NCBI GenBank assembly: GCA_020848295.1
Contig: JADLAI010000054.1
Coordinates: forward strand, 1-35,169
From: Flavobacteriales bacterium
Lineage (GTDB): Bacteria; Bacteroidota; Bacteroidia; Flavobacteriales_F; PHOS-HE28
Direction of reading: 5' to 3'
Length of the DNA: 35,169 nt
Positions 14,242 to 23,458 of the stretch are shown piece after piece. The notes below the pieces were generated by a model. The model did not search any database, had not been told where the DNA came from, and was given only the letters and a program-made list of their open reading frames with translations. A program made the position numbers and the translations under genes. Numbering within the stretch: position 1 is the stretch's first letter; each line of letters starts with the position of its first letter.

Positions 14242-15372
14242 ATGTGTCCGGGCGATGTTCAGAACGATCGTCAGCCAGCCCGTCGGTATGCGGCATTCGG
14301 TTCATACGTGGATCGGGTTGATGCGGCCCTGGATGGTTGGTATGCCCGCCTGGGTGCCTGGCCGGGTTCCGTGATCCTTGCATTGTTGGTGATCGTCGCG
14401 GCCTTCTTCCATATCGATGGAGGCCTGTCACCACTCGCCCATGGTGCGGACTATGCGGCGCTTTCCTTGGGTCCCTTCGATCCCGAGCGACCGAACGGGC
14501 TGCGCCTGCGCATCCTTGGGCCGCTGATCGGATGGCTCCTCCATTTGCGTGGCCCCTTGTTCGTGGTGGTGCCTTGGATCTTCCTTGTCGGCTTTCTGGC
14601 CGTGGTGAATGGCTGGTGCCGTCGGGCCGGGTGTGGCTCCACACTGGCCCTTGCGGTCATCCTCGCCCTTGCATTCTCACCAACCTGTCTCCATTCCCTT
14701 GCCGCTCCGGGCTTCATCGACCCGGTGACCTACTTCTTCGTGGCACTGGCCTTGATGCACGTGCGGAACGTGGCGGTCTCCTGCGCATCCATGGCCCTGG
14801 CGGTCTGTGCCCACGAGTCGGCGGCTTTCCTCATACCAGCCTGGCTCCTGGCCGCTGGATCCAGGGTGGTGTGGAGCAGGTTGGGATCGCAACGGATCCT
14901 CTTGTTTCTGCTGATGCTGCTCCCGTATTTCGGGTATCGCTGGTGGATGGCCCAACTGGACCCAACGGTGCTGACCACGGCCTTTTATCTCAGTTCGCAG
15001 AACCTGATCGCATGTATCGCCGTGGGGCCGTTGGCCACGGCGTTCGGGATCTTTGGGACCTTCCGGCTTCATTGGCTGGTGCTTGCCCTTTGCGCGTTGC
15101 TCGTGGGACGCAAGGGTCGGTCACTGCAATGGGCACTGCTGTTGATCCTTCTGGTCGCCCTCACGCTCCTCTTCGCGTACGACACGACAAGGATGTTCTG
15201 TTGGACCTTCCCGGTCCTCGGTGCTCAGGAACTGGCCCATCGGGTAGGTCGCCACCGTGCGGTCGCATTGTTCCTGATAGCGTGGATGTTGAATTTCCTG
15301 ATCCCCCCGTACACCACCACTGGGGCCGAGACCTACAAGTTGCGGACGATCCGGAACTACGTCACCCAGTGA
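14242..15372 (+). CDS. Polytopic membrane protein of unknown function
   Basis: A 376-residue protein with about nine to ten hydrophobic segments: for example WPGSVILALLVIVAAFF, LFVVVPWIFLVGFLAVV, ALAVILALAFSP, AAFLIPAWLLAAGS, ILLFLLMLLPYFGYRWWM and WALLLILLVALTLLFAYDTT. A charged loop after the first helix (HGADYAALSLGPFDPERPNG) would face outside. The size and the aromatic, histidine-containing loops suggest a GT-C-like or EpsG-like polysaccharide membrane protein, but no catalytic motif was recognised, so I name no function. The start at 14242 is the only ATG in frame after the divergent region; a TACCTTGG box lies at 14196-14203. It stands between the LolC/E-like permease and the convergent methyltransferase. 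Confidence 0.75.
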   Translation: MCPGDVQNDRQPARRYAAFGSYVDRVDAALDGWYARLGAWPGSVILALLVIVAAFFHIDGGLSPLAHGADYAALSLGPFDPERPNGLRLRILGPLIGWLLHLRGPLFVVVPWIFLVGFLAVVNGWCRRAGCGSTLALAVILALAFSPTCLHSLAAPGFIDPVTYFFVALALMHVRNVAVSCASMALAVCAHESAAFLIPAWLLAAGSRVVWSRLGSQRILLFLLMLLPYFGYRWWMAQLDPTVLTTAFYLSSQNLIACIAVGPLATAFGIFGTFRLHWLVLALCALLVGRKGRSLQWALLLILLVALTLLFAYDTTRMFCWTFPVLGAQELAHRVGRHRAVALFLIAWMLNFLIPPYTTTGAETYKLRTIRNYVTQ

Positions 15373-15393
15373 TCCGGCCGCAGGAGGACCCCC

Positions 15394-16212
15394 TCACTTC
15401 CACGCTTTCACGATCAAGCCCGTCCCCGTCCGGTGCTTCATCCGCACATCGGCCATATTCAGCACGAAGGCTATCGGATAAGCGATCAGGTAGTAGAACG
15501 GTAGGACGATGAAGAACAACTTGCTCGCCTGGAGCATGAGCAGCGGCCACTTCATGCTCAGCTTCCAACTGACCTTGCCTGGTGCGCCGTAGCTGTAACG
15601 CGCTTGCACCTTGCTGAAGCCGTTGCGCAACGCCTTGGACTGGATGTCGTCGATGTTGTACCCGTCGCGCACGTGCTCCTCGATGAAGGAGCCTTCGCCC
15701 TCCTTATGCACGTCGCTGCCGCCCTGGTCGCTGGGCGTGCTGATGATGAGCATACCACCGGGCTTGAGCGAAGTGCTGTAGCAACGCAGCGCAGCTTCAT
15801 CCTCCAGGATGTGCTCCATCACATCCACGCACACCACCAGGTCGAAGGCTCCCGGTCGCTGGAACCTGGTCACATCGCCCACCTCGAAGCGGACCTGTGG
15901 TCGACCGATCCGCTGGAAGAAGGCGTTGCAATCGGCCACCTGCTCCTCCTTGACGTCGATCGCTGTGATCGTGGCCTGCGGAAGCTGGCCGCTCAGCCAG
16001 TACGTATACTGCCCGAACCCGGCTCCCGCATCGTAGATGGCGCCGATCGGTGCGTTGGCCCTGGCCCGTGCTGCCATCCATGCGCGCAGTTCGCGCTGGA
16101 TGTGCCAGCACCGCAAGAGCAGCAGGTCGAGCAGCCGGTAGAAGACCTTGCGCAGGAAGGGAGTACGGTTGAAGACGACGCCCAATCGGCGTTTCACCGG
16201 ATCATACTGCAT
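15394..16212 (-). CDS. Class I SAM-dependent methyltransferase
   Basis: A 272-residue protein with a Rossmann methyltransferase core. Motif I is IYDAGAGFGQYTYWLSG (about residues 59-75), followed by ITAIDVKEEQVADCNAFF (acidic residue at the end of beta2) and VGDVTRFQRPGAFDLVVCVD (motifs II-III). VMEHILEDEAAL and LKPGGMLIISTPSDQGG follow as in UbiE/Coq5-like and cap-type enzymes. A hydrophobic C-terminal segment (LFFIVLPFYYLIAYPIAFVL) suggests membrane association, which would fit a lipid or glycolipid substrate. The substrate is unknown. The gene starts 11 bases inside the end of rbfA, so the two are cotranscribed. Confidence 0.88.
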   Translation of the reverse strand: MQYDPVKRRLGVVFNRTPFLRKVFYRLLDLLLLRCWHIQRELRAWMAARARANAPIGAIYDAGAGFGQYTYWLSGQLPQATITAIDVKEEQVADCNAFFQRIGRPQVRFEVGDVTRFQRPGAFDLVVCVDVMEHILEDEAALRCYSTSLKPGGMLIISTPSDQGGSDVHKEGEGSFIEEHVRDGYNIDDIQSKALRNGFSKVQARYSYGAPGKVSWKLSMKWPLLMLQASKLFFIVLPFYYLIAYPIAFVLNMADVRMKHRTGTGLIVKAWK

Positions 16213-16555
16213 CCTGGTCGCCCTTCAGCAGTTTGTCGATCTCCTCCGCCCGGTCCAGCGAATCGTCCACGTAGAATAACAATTCGGGTACGATGCGCAT
16301 TTGTTTCCCTACCCGCCCGCCGAGCTGACCACGTAAACGGTGGGCTTGCGCTTTGATCACGTCGATCACGGCCTTCTTGTCCTTCACCGGGAAAAGACTG
16401 AGGTAGACCTTGGCCACACCCAGGTCGGGGCTCACGCGCACGGCCGATACGGTGATCAGGCCGCCGGGCAGCAGGTTGCGGCCCTCCTGTTGGAAGATGA
16501 GCGCCATCTCCTTCTGGAGGAGGCTGTTCACCTTGTTCTGTCGCACACTGTCCAT
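16202..16555 (-). CDS. rbfA: Ribosome-binding factor A
   Basis: RbfA is a KH-like protein that binds the 30S subunit and assists late 16S rRNA maturation. The protein is 117 residues from ATG 16555, starting MDSVRQNKVNSLLQKEMALI, which matches the family N-terminus. The KH-type core follows: GLITVSAVRVSPDLGVAKVYLS, AHRLRGQLGGRVGKQMRIVP and ELLFYVDDSLDRAEEIDKLL, the last being a strong RbfA signature. It is divergent from the ABC exporter gene with only 57 bases between start codons, and it overlaps the methyltransferase by 11 bases. Confidence 0.95.
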   Translation of the reverse strand: MDSVRQNKVNSLLQKEMALIFQQEGRNLLPGGLITVSAVRVSPDLGVAKVYLSLFPVKDKKAVIDVIKAQAHRLRGQLGGRVGKQMRIVPELLFYVDDSLDRAEEIDKLLKGDQDAV

Positions 16556-16563
16556 TTCGCCCA

Positions 16564-16590
16564 CGAAGGTAGGCCGATGCCTGCATGCAA
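16564..16590 (-). promoter_or_regulatory. rbfA promoter TTG-N16-TACCTTCG
   Basis: On the minus strand TTG (16590-16588), 16 bases, then TACCTTCG (16571-16564). The box ends 8 bases before the rbfA ATG. It shares its spacer with the divergent ABC exporter promoter. Confidence 0.65.
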
Positions 16591-16593
16591 CGC

Positions 16594-16601
16594 TACCTTC
16601 G
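16594..16601 (+). promoter_or_regulatory. -7 box TACCTTCG for the ABC exporter
   Basis: TACCTTCG ends 11 bases before the ATG at 16613, mirroring the rbfA box 22 bases away. A palindrome TGCATGCA lies between them at 16582-16589. Confidence 0.6.
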
Positions 16602-16612
16602 CGGGCCGCACG

Positions 16613-18463
16613 ATGCGCAACTTTTTCCGGATACTCGGCTACGGCAGGCCCTATCGGCGTTTTGCGGTGCTCAATGTGGTCTTCAACCTGTTGGCCACCA
16701 CCTTCCACCTTGCTTCGCTGCTGCTGTTCATCCCTTTCCTTCGGCTGCTGCTGGGGCAGGTGAAACCGGTGGACGTGCGGCCCACCGAGCTGTGGACCCG
16801 CGAGGGCCTCGAAGGCACCTTCAACTGGGGCCTCACCCGATTGATCGAGACCAATGGCCAGATGGGGGCCCTGCTCACCATCAGCATCGCCGTGGTGGTG
16901 ATCTTCCTGATCAAGAACCTCTTCCGCTACCTGGCCGTGGTGGCCATTTGCAACTTCCGCAATTTCATCGTGCGCGACATCCGTGCCGCCGTGTATGATA
17001 AGATGCTGGAATTACCCCTCCGGTACCACAGCGGGGAACGCAAAGGCGACCTGCTCGCGTTGATCACCAGCGATATGCACGTGATGGAGTACTCGGTGAT
17101 GTTCTACATCGAGATGGTCTTCCGCGAACCGATCGCCATCCTGCTGTTCCTGGCCACCATGGTCACCATCGCCCCACAGCTCACGCTGATCGCCTTGCTG
17201 TTGCTGCCGGTGAGCGGCCTGTTGATCGGGCGCATCAGCAAGAGCCTGAAGCGGAAGAGCACCCGTGTGCAGGAGAAGAACGCCGACCTGCTGGCCCGTG
17301 TGGAAGAGACACTCACCGGCATCCGTGTGATCAAGGCCTTCAATGGGGAGGCGGACATGCGAAGACGCTTCGCTCGTGAGAACGAGATGCTCACCCGCAG
17401 CAGTATCGCCATGTTGAACCGGCAGGACATCGCCTCGCCCCTGAGCGAGACCCTGGGTGCGGCGGTGATGGCCACCATCGCCTACCTCGGCGGCTCGTAT
17501 GTACTGGGCGCCGAACCCACGCTCACGGGCGATAGTTTCCTCGGCTTCATCATCATCTTCTCGCAACTGCTGCCACCGATCAAGGGCTTCTCCCAGGGTT
17601 ATTCGGCCATCGTGCGCGGTTCAGTGAGCGGCCAGCGACTGTTCGACCTGCTGGCCGTGGAGAACACCGTGAAGGAACGCCCTGACGCGGCCCCCATCCC
17701 CACCTTCAGGGATCGTGTGGAATTCCGAGGAGTGACCTTTGCCTACGAGGCACCGCCCGCTGCGGGTGCCGATCAGGAGCGCAGGGCGGTGCTACAGGGG
17801 ATCGACCTCACGATACCGAAGGGGAAGAGCGTGGCCCTGGTGGGCACCAGCGGGAGCGGGAAAACAACACTGGCCGGTCTGCTGCCGAGATTCTTTGATG
17901 TGACCGAAGGGCAGGTGACGATCGATGGGCACGATCTGCGCGAGCTGCGGATCAACGACCTGCGGGCGCTGATGGGCATCGTGACCCAGGACAGCATCCT
18001 GTTCAACGATACGGTGGCGAACAATATCGCCTTCGGTACGCCCGGTGTGGCGCAGGCCGATATCGAACGTGCGGCGCGGATCGCCAATGCCCACGGATTC
18101 ATCTCCCAGTTGGAAGAGGGATATCAAACGAACATCGGTGACGGTGGGAATCGGTTGAGCGGCGGGCAGAAACAGCGTATCAGCATCGCACGGGCGGTGT
18201 TGAAGGATCCCCCGATCCTGATCCTGGATGAAGCGACAAGCGCATTGGATACCGAAAGTGAACGCCTTGTGCAGGAGGCACTGTTCAAGATGCTCGAAGG
18301 CCGGACGAGCCTGGTGATCGCGCATCGCCTGAGCACGATCCAGCACTGCGACGAGATCTGTGTGATGCAACACGGGCGCATCATCGAACGCGGCACCCAC
18401 CAACAGCTGTATGGTGCCGGCGGCCAGTACCGCAAGTTGTGCGATATGCAAGCCTTCGCGTAG
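16613..18463 (+). CDS. MsbA-like ABC exporter (fused membrane and ATPase domains)
   Basis: A 616-residue half-transporter. The N-terminal six-helix exporter domain (about 1-330; LNVVFNLLATTFHLASLLLF, IAVVVIFLIKNLFRYLAVVA, ILLFLATMVTIAPQLTLIAL) is followed by the ATPase domain. Walker A is GTSGSGKT at 411-418, the signature LSGGQ at 515-519 with QRISIARAV, and Walker B ILILDE with Asp539-Glu540; the H-loop is IAHRLST. Members of this group flip lipid A core or other lipids across the inner membrane, or export drugs; the neighbouring acyltransferase and the lipopolysaccharide genes favour an envelope lipid, but this is inference. ATG 16613 is chosen over upstream in-frame codons because a promoter box sits 11 bases before it. 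Confidence 0.9.
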   Translation: MRNFFRILGYGRPYRRFAVLNVVFNLLATTFHLASLLLFIPFLRLLLGQVKPVDVRPTELWTREGLEGTFNWGLTRLIETNGQMGALLTISIAVVVIFLIKNLFRYLAVVAICNFRNFIVRDIRAAVYDKMLELPLRYHSGERKGDLLALITSDMHVMEYSVMFYIEMVFREPIAILLFLATMVTIAPQLTLIALLLLPVSGLLIGRISKSLKRKSTRVQEKNADLLARVEETLTGIRVIKAFNGEADMRRRFARENEMLTRSSIAMLNRQDIASPLSETLGAAVMATIAYLGGSYVLGAEPTLTGDSFLGFIIIFSQLLPPIKGFSQGYSAIVRGSVSGQRLFDLLAVENTVKERPDAAPIPTFRDRVEFRGVTFAYEAPPAAGADQERRAVLQGIDLTIPKGKSVALVGTSGSGKTTLAGLLPRFFDVTEGQVTIDGHDLRELRINDLRALMGIVTQDSILFNDTVANNIAFGTPGVAQADIERAARIANAHGFISQLEEGYQTNIGDGGNRLSGGQKQRISIARAVLKDPPILILDEATSALDTESERLVQEALFKMLEGRTSLVIAHRLSTIQHCDEICVMQHGRIIERGTHQQLYGAGGQYRKLCDMQAFA

Positions 18464-18482
18464 GCCCACTATTTTCACCGCG

Positions 18483-19589
18483 ATGGGTCCCCGCACACAT
18501 CCGCGCATCTTCGGCCTGGACCTGGTGCGTGCGCTGGCCGCGCTGCTCGTGGTGTATTCGCACGCCGATGACCTGCTGGACGCGTACTGGCCACGGAACC
18601 CCGGCGCGGCCGCCATGGATGGCGTGGACCTCTTCTTCGTCCTCAGTGGCTTCCTCATCGGCAACATCCTCATCCGCCTTACCCTGGCCCGGGATATTCC
18701 CTGGTGGCGCCGCCTGATCGATTTCTGGCAACGCCGCTGGCTACGCACCCTGCCGAACTATTACCTCTTCCTCCTGATCAACATCGGCATGGTGTACATG
18801 GGTTGGTCCATGGGCCTGTTGAACGTGAATACCCTGGCCTACTTCGCTTTCCTCCAGAATTTCATCATCCCGCTTGACCTCTTCTTCTGGGAGTCGTGGT
18901 CGCTGGCGGTGGAGGAGTGGTTCTACCTGCTCTTCCCATTGCTGCTCGTGGCGCTGGCCTGGTGGCGTTCGCCGAAATGGGGTTTCCTGGCAGCCACCCT
19001 GATCATGATCGCGACCTCCATCGCGTTGCGCTACCCGGCGATGGATGCGGTGGGCACACCCTTCACGCTCGACCTGCTGGTGCGCAAGATCGTGGTGTAC
19101 CGCTTCGATACCATCGGTTATGGTGTGCTGGTGGCGTGGCTCGTATACCACGTGCCAGCCATCTTCTCCGCCCGGCGGGTGGAGCTCTTCCTATTGGGGC
19201 TCCTGCTTCTGGCCACGGCCATCCTGCTTCGCAGTGGGGACAACCTGTTCTACATGGGCACCTTGTTCCTGGTGCTGTCCGGATCGGGTATGGCCCTCAC
19301 ACTTCCCTTCATGGCGGGCTGGCAGAAGGCCGGGCGCTGGAGTGTGGTGGTCACCTTCCTGAGCCGGATCTCCTATGCGCTCTACCTGGTTCACATACCG
19401 GTGCGCTCCTTGTTCCTGGTGATCATGCCCGGCCATTCGTTGGGCGCGAGCCTGGTGTTGTATGTGGGGTATTGGCTCCTGTGCATCGCCCTTGCGGCGG
19501 TCATACACCATTTCTGGGAGCGTCCGTTCATGGGTCTGCGCGATGGATTGTCCGCCCGCATACTTGGTCCGGTCAGTCGCGCTTCTTGA
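18483..19589 (+). CDS. Acyltransferase-3 family membrane protein (OafA/YrhL-like)
   Basis: A polytopic inner-membrane protein of 368 residues, about ten helices. It starts with the family motif IFGLDLVRALAALLVVYSHA, holding the conserved histidine near residue 27, followed by DGVDLFFVLSGFLIGNIL and WQRRWLRTLPNYYLFLL. The WESWSLAVEEWFYLLFP motif is diagnostic for acyltransferase-3. These proteins add acetyl or other acyl groups to O-antigen, peptidoglycan or small molecules. It starts 19 bases after the ABC exporter stop and may be cotranscribed; only a weak TATTTTCA box (18470-18477) is seen. It overlaps the convergent PBP1A gene by 17 bases. Confidence 0.92.
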   Translation: MGPRTHPRIFGLDLVRALAALLVVYSHADDLLDAYWPRNPGAAAMDGVDLFFVLSGFLIGNILIRLTLARDIPWWRRLIDFWQRRWLRTLPNYYLFLLINIGMVYMGWSMGLLNVNTLAYFAFLQNFIIPLDLFFWESWSLAVEEWFYLLFPLLLVALAWWRSPKWGFLAATLIMIATSIALRYPAMDAVGTPFTLDLLVRKIVVYRFDTIGYGVLVAWLVYHVPAIFSARRVELFLLGLLLLATAILLRSGDNLFYMGTLFLVLSGSGMALTLPFMAGWQKAGRWSVVVTFLSRISYALYLVHIPVRSLFLVIMPGHSLGASLVLYVGYWLLCIALAAVIHHFWERPFMGLRDGLSARILGPVSRAS

Positions 19590-21843
19590 AGATCCGGTCG
19601 AGGATATTGCGCCGTTCGGGATCATGTTCATCCACCGATCGCACCGTGTCACGTTTTCCGAACGCCTGCTGGATCAAACGATCGAGGAGGTCCGCTTCGC
19701 GGCGGGGTTCGCAGTCCAGCTCAGGTACATGGTCGGTGGGCCAGGAGAATGGGAGGAGGTAGCGTTTCCGCAGGTCAGGTGCGCGTTCGATCCGCGCAAG
19801 GACTTTCCCTGCGATGGGCAGGGCGAGTTGTCCACCGGTACCATTGGCGCTTCTGAAGTGTATCTCGTTGTTGAAGGCGCCCACCCATGTGCCGATGACA
19901 AGGCCCGGAGTGTAGGCCACGAACCAGGCATCGCCGTAGTCCTGTGAGGTGCCTGTCTTTCCGGCGATCGGTACCGAAATGCCGTAGCGGGTGCGCAAGG
20001 CGGTCCCGGTGCCTTGGTCCACCGCCCGTTGCAGCATGGCCGTGATGTCCGCAGCGGTACTGGACCGTAAGGCCTGTCGGGTCCGTGCATCCTTCGCACG
20101 ATACAACACCTGGCCGTGTGCGTCGGTGATGCGGGTGATCATCCGCGGCGCGATCCTCCGACCCTGCATTGCGAATGCGCCATACGCAGGCACGATCTCC
20201 CGCAATGAAATATCCACGGCTCCAAGGGCCATGGCCGGGTTCTCCACCTGCTTGGTGGGCAGCCCCAGAGCGGACATGGTTCGGGAAATGGTGTCCGCGC
20301 CGGTTCGGAAGTACAGGTCCACCGTAGGTCGGTTCATGCTCTTGGCCAGCGCGTACCACATGGCCACCTGGCCACCGGTGGTGTCCTTGTCGTAGTTGTC
20401 CGGTGCCCAATCGTCGAACTCGGTGTACGTCTTGCGATCGTTATCCAGGTAGGTGCAGGGGTCGAGGTCGCGCTCCAGGGCTGCGGCGTAGATCACGGGT
20501 TTGATCGTGCTCGCGATCGGACGACGGGCGGTAACCAGGTCGTAGGGCAGGTAGCGATGATCGTTCCCCCCCACCCAGGCGCGGATAGCACCGCTGGTGG
20601 GTTCCATCATCAGGACCGCACCGTTCAACAATTTGTGGTAGTGCCACAGACTGTCCCGATAGGTGAGGGTATCCACCTTTCGTGCAGCATGGTCGTAGAG
20701 CTCGCGGACCATCCGGTCCTGATCACGCCATCGCGGTCCACCGCGGTTCGCCATGGCCTTCTCCCACCGGGTACGTGCCTTCGCCGTCCGCAGTTCGGCA
20801 TCGAGCTTGGGCTGCATCGCGGCCAGATGCTTGTGTACGGCCATGTGGGCCATGCGCTGCAATTCGGCATCCAGTGTGGTGCTTATCCGTAGCCCGTCCT
20901 TCTTCAGGTCGTAACGGCGGCCCTTGCTCTTCGCCACGTCCTCCAGGATCGCACGTGCTTCCTGCTCAACATGCTTCACGAAGTAGCCGTAGAGGTCCAG
21001 CGCATCGCCACCGGTGTAGTTCAACACGAGCGGGAGTTGCTTCAGGCTGTCCACCTGCGCCTCGGTAAGGTGCTCCCGTTTCGCCATCTGCTCGAAGACC
21101 TGGTCACGCCGGCCTTTGGATGCGGCGGGGTGCAACCTGGGGTTGTACGTGGTGTTCGCCTTCAGCATGCCCACCAATACAGCGCTTTCCTGCACGTTCA
21201 GTCGTTTGGCGGGTTTGCCGAAGAAGCGTTGGGCGGCCGCTTCGATGCCGTATGTGTTCTCGCCGAACGGAACCGAGTTGAAGTAGAGCACCAGGACATC
21301 CTCTTTCTTCAGGATGCGCTCCAGACGCTGCGCCACCAGCGCTTCTTTCATCTTGTTCACCGGGATGGTCAACAGGCCGTGCCGTTCCCGACCATAGAGG
21401 TTCTTGATGATCTGCTGCGAGATGGTGCTGCCACCACCTCCGCTCTTGTCCCGGCCCAGCAGGGTACGGAAGAACACACGGATGTAGCTGCGTCCATCCA
21501 CCCCCTGGTGGCTGAAGAAGCGAGCATCCTCGGTGGAGACCAGCGCATCGATCAAGTGCTTGGGCAGGTCGGAATACTTCACGTTCGTTCGGTCCTCGGC
21601 GAAGAGTTTGCCGATCAAGGCTCCATCCCGGTCCAGGACGAGGGTGGCCTGTTCGTGCCGGATGGAGGCCAACTCTTCCTCCGAAGGCAACGCACCGAAC
21701 ACGCCGCTGCGCACGGCCTGCATCAAGGCGAAGAAACCGATCAGCAGGAAGGCGATGGTGAACAAGGCGACCTTGAGCCACGGGATGCGATCCCCGCCGC
21801 CCTTGGCTTTCTTCTTCTTCACGGGTGCGCGCTTGGCCGCCAT
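19573..21843 (-). CDS. Class A penicillin-binding protein (PBP1A type)
   Basis: A bifunctional peptidoglycan synthase of 756 residues. A basic cytoplasmic tail (KRAPVKKKKAK) is followed by one membrane helix (about 22-42). The family 51 transglycosylase domain has the catalytic STEDARFFSHQGVDGRSYIR, GGGSTISQQIIKNLYG, LVLYFNSVPFGENTYGIEAA and ESAVLVGMLKANTTYNP. The transpeptidase domain has all three motifs: nucleophile STIK (in PIASTIKPVIYAAAL), SMN (in AKSMNRPTVDLY) and KTG (in AGKTGTSQDYGDAW). Start ATG 21843; an upstream TTG overlapping the hflX stop is possible but adds no recognised part. It is the last gene of the minus-strand run beginning at 23895. Both active sites appear intact. Confidence 0.95.
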   Translation of the reverse strand: MAAKRAPVKKKKAKGGGDRIPWLKVALFTIAFLLIGFFALMQAVRSGVFGALPSEEELASIRHEQATLVLDRDGALIGKLFAEDRTNVKYSDLPKHLIDALVSTEDARFFSHQGVDGRSYIRVFFRTLLGRDKSGGGGSTISQQIIKNLYGRERHGLLTIPVNKMKEALVAQRLERILKKEDVLVLYFNSVPFGENTYGIEAAAQRFFGKPAKRLNVQESAVLVGMLKANTTYNPRLHPAASKGRRDQVFEQMAKREHLTEAQVDSLKQLPLVLNYTGGDALDLYGYFVKHVEQEARAILEDVAKSKGRRYDLKKDGLRISTTLDAELQRMAHMAVHKHLAAMQPKLDAELRTAKARTRWEKAMANRGGPRWRDQDRMVRELYDHAARKVDTLTYRDSLWHYHKLLNGAVLMMEPTSGAIRAWVGGNDHRYLPYDLVTARRPIASTIKPVIYAAALERDLDPCTYLDNDRKTYTEFDDWAPDNYDKDTTGGQVAMWYALAKSMNRPTVDLYFRTGADTISRTMSALGLPTKQVENPAMALGAVDISLREIVPAYGAFAMQGRRIAPRMITRITDAHGQVLYRAKDARTRQALRSSTAADITAMLQRAVDQGTGTALRTRYGISVPIAGKTGTSQDYGDAWFVAYTPGLVIGTWVGAFNNEIHFRSANGTGGQLALPIAGKVLARIERAPDLRKRYLLPFSWPTDHVPELDCEPRREADLLDRLIQQAFGKRDTVRSVDEHDPERRNILDRIFKKRD

Positions 21844-21887
21844 GTCAACGCACGGGTGCCACGTGAGCGGGTCGTGCCATCGCTCGT

Positions 21888-23132
21888 TCAACGAGTGTCC
21901 CCATCTCCGGTCCCTTCTTCGTAACTGTCCTTGAAGAGCAGATCGCTTTCGTAGGGGTAGCGGGCAGTGTGGATCGCTTTCACCCGATCATACAGCAACT
22001 TTCGCAGGCCATCGATGTTGGAACGTGCTGTGGCGCTGATGAAGATGCACTCTTCGCCGTTCATGCGTGCCATCCAGGTCTCCTTCAGCTCCTCCAGGGA
22101 ATACTGGTCCACACGCTTGGGGGCCAGGTCGTCGGGGTCGTGCTGGGCGGGTCGGTACGCATCGATCTTGTTGAAGACCAGGATCACCGGCTTGCCTCCT
22201 GCACCGATCTCGTTCAAGGTCTGCCGCACGGTCTCATATTGTTCCTCGAAGTTGTGGTGACTGATGTCCACCACGTGCAGCAGTAGATCGGCTTCGCGTG
22301 TCTCGTCCAGTGTGCTCTTGAAGCTTTCGATGAGCTGGGTGGGCAACTTGCGGATGAACCCCACGGTATCGCTCATCAGGAAGGGCAGATTACCGAGCAC
22401 GATCTTGCGTACCGTGGTGTCCAAGGTCGCGAAGAGCTTGTTCTCGGCGAAGACCTCGGTCTTGCTCATCAGCGTCATGAGCGTGCTCTTGCCCACGTTG
22501 GTGTAGCCCACCACGGCCACGCGCACGAGCTTGCCACGGTTGCCCCGCTGCGTGGCCATCTGCCGGTCGATCTGCTTGATCTGTTCCTTGAGCAGTGCGA
22601 TGCGGTCGCGGATCAGCCGGCGGTCGGTCTCGATCTCCTTTTCCCCCGCGCCGCCACGGGTGCCGGTGCCACCGCGCTGCCGCTCAAGGTGTGTCCACAG
22701 TTTGGTGAGGCGCGGGAGCATGTACTCGTACTGCGCCAGTTCCACCTGGGTCTTGGCATGTGCGGTACGTGCCCGCCGGGCAAAGATGTCCAGGATCAGC
22801 CGAGGCCGGTCCAGGACGGGAGTGCCGAGCTCCTTTTCAAGGTTGCGCTGCTGTGCCGGCGTGAGCTCATCATCGAAGATGACCGAGTCGGCACCGTTCT
22901 CCTTCATCCATGCCTTTACCTCGGCCAGCTTGCCACTGCCGATGTACGTGCGGCCATCGGGTCGGTGCAGCTTCTGGGTGAATCGCTTCAGGGTGCTGAT
23001 CTCGGCCGTGGTGGCCAGGAATTCCAGCTCGTCCAGGTATTCATTCACCTGCTCCACATCCTGGTGGTCGGTCACCAGGCCGATGAGCACGGCGCTCTCC
23101 GCCTTGTTCTTCAGTTCCGACGGATCGATCAT
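21888..23132 (-). CDS. hflX: GTPase HflX
   Basis: A ribosome-associated GTPase that can split stalled ribosomes. The protein is 414 residues. The N-terminal HflX domain (about 1-200) contains ELEFLATTAEI, RPDGRTYIGSGKLAEVKAWM, DSVIFDDELTPAQQRNLEKE and VLDRPRLILDIFARRARTAH, then the glycine-rich loop RQRGGTGTRGGAGEKEIETD. The GTPase domain has G1 GYTNVGKS (209-216), TLDTT for G2, SDTVGFIRKLP for G3 and VFNKID for G4. ATGA overlap with the cytochrome c stop (23129-23132) indicates translational coupling. The PBP1A gene follows by 44 bases. Confidence 0.97.
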   Translation of the reverse strand: MIDPSELKNKAESAVLIGLVTDHQDVEQVNEYLDELEFLATTAEISTLKRFTQKLHRPDGRTYIGSGKLAEVKAWMKENGADSVIFDDELTPAQQRNLEKELGTPVLDRPRLILDIFARRARTAHAKTQVELAQYEYMLPRLTKLWTHLERQRGGTGTRGGAGEKEIETDRRLIRDRIALLKEQIKQIDRQMATQRGNRGKLVRVAVVGYTNVGKSTLMTLMSKTEVFAENKLFATLDTTVRKIVLGNLPFLMSDTVGFIRKLPTQLIESFKSTLDETREADLLLHVVDISHHNFEEQYETVRQTLNEIGAGGKPVILVFNKIDAYRPAQHDPDDLAPKRVDQYSLEELKETWMARMNGEECIFISATARSNIDGLRKLLYDRVKAIHTARYPYESDLLFKDSYEEGTGDGDTR

Positions 23133-23458
23133 TTCTTTCGGCCCAGCGTGCGCACGTGGTCCACCACCGCCTCGATCTCCTTCGGGGTGAGCAATTGCTT
23201 GTAGGCGGCCATGGCCCCTTTCCCGTTCTGTACGATCGCGACCATCTCGGACTTGGTGAGCGTGGAGGTCGTGAGGTCCTTCGCACCGTTCAGCCCCGCC
23301 TTACCATCGCGCCCGTGGCAGAGCGTGCAGTTCATGTTGTACAGGGCCTTGCCCGGTGATCCCCCGGAGGCCATGGCATCGTCACCCCCCCCACTCGTGC
23401 TGCCACAGGCAAGTACCAGCAAGGCGAGGCCCATGAACAGGATGCGTGTGCGCCTCAT
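23129..23458 (-). CDS. Lipoprotein c-type cytochrome
   Basis: A 109-residue monohaem cytochrome. The signal peptide ends in a lipobox with the sequence VLAC, so Cys18 would be lipidated and the protein anchored to a membrane. A short Gly/Ser linker leads to the haem-binding CTLCH (residues 44-48). Met83 in GKGAMAAYKQLL is the likely axial ligand. The remainder, LTPKEIEAVVDHVRTLG, is typical of small class I cytochromes. ATG 23458 overlaps the stop of the upstream membrane gene (ATGA, 23455-23458); an in-frame ATG at 23464 would add two residues. It is probably an electron carrier for a respiratory complex; the partner is unknown, and the upstream small membrane protein is a candidate. Confidence 0.9.
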   Translation of the reverse strand: MRRTRILFMGLALLVLACGSTSGGGDDAMASGGSPGKALYNMNCTLCHGRDGKAGLNGAKDLTTSTLTKSEMVAIVQNGKGAMAAYKQLLTPKEIEAVVDHVRTLGRKK

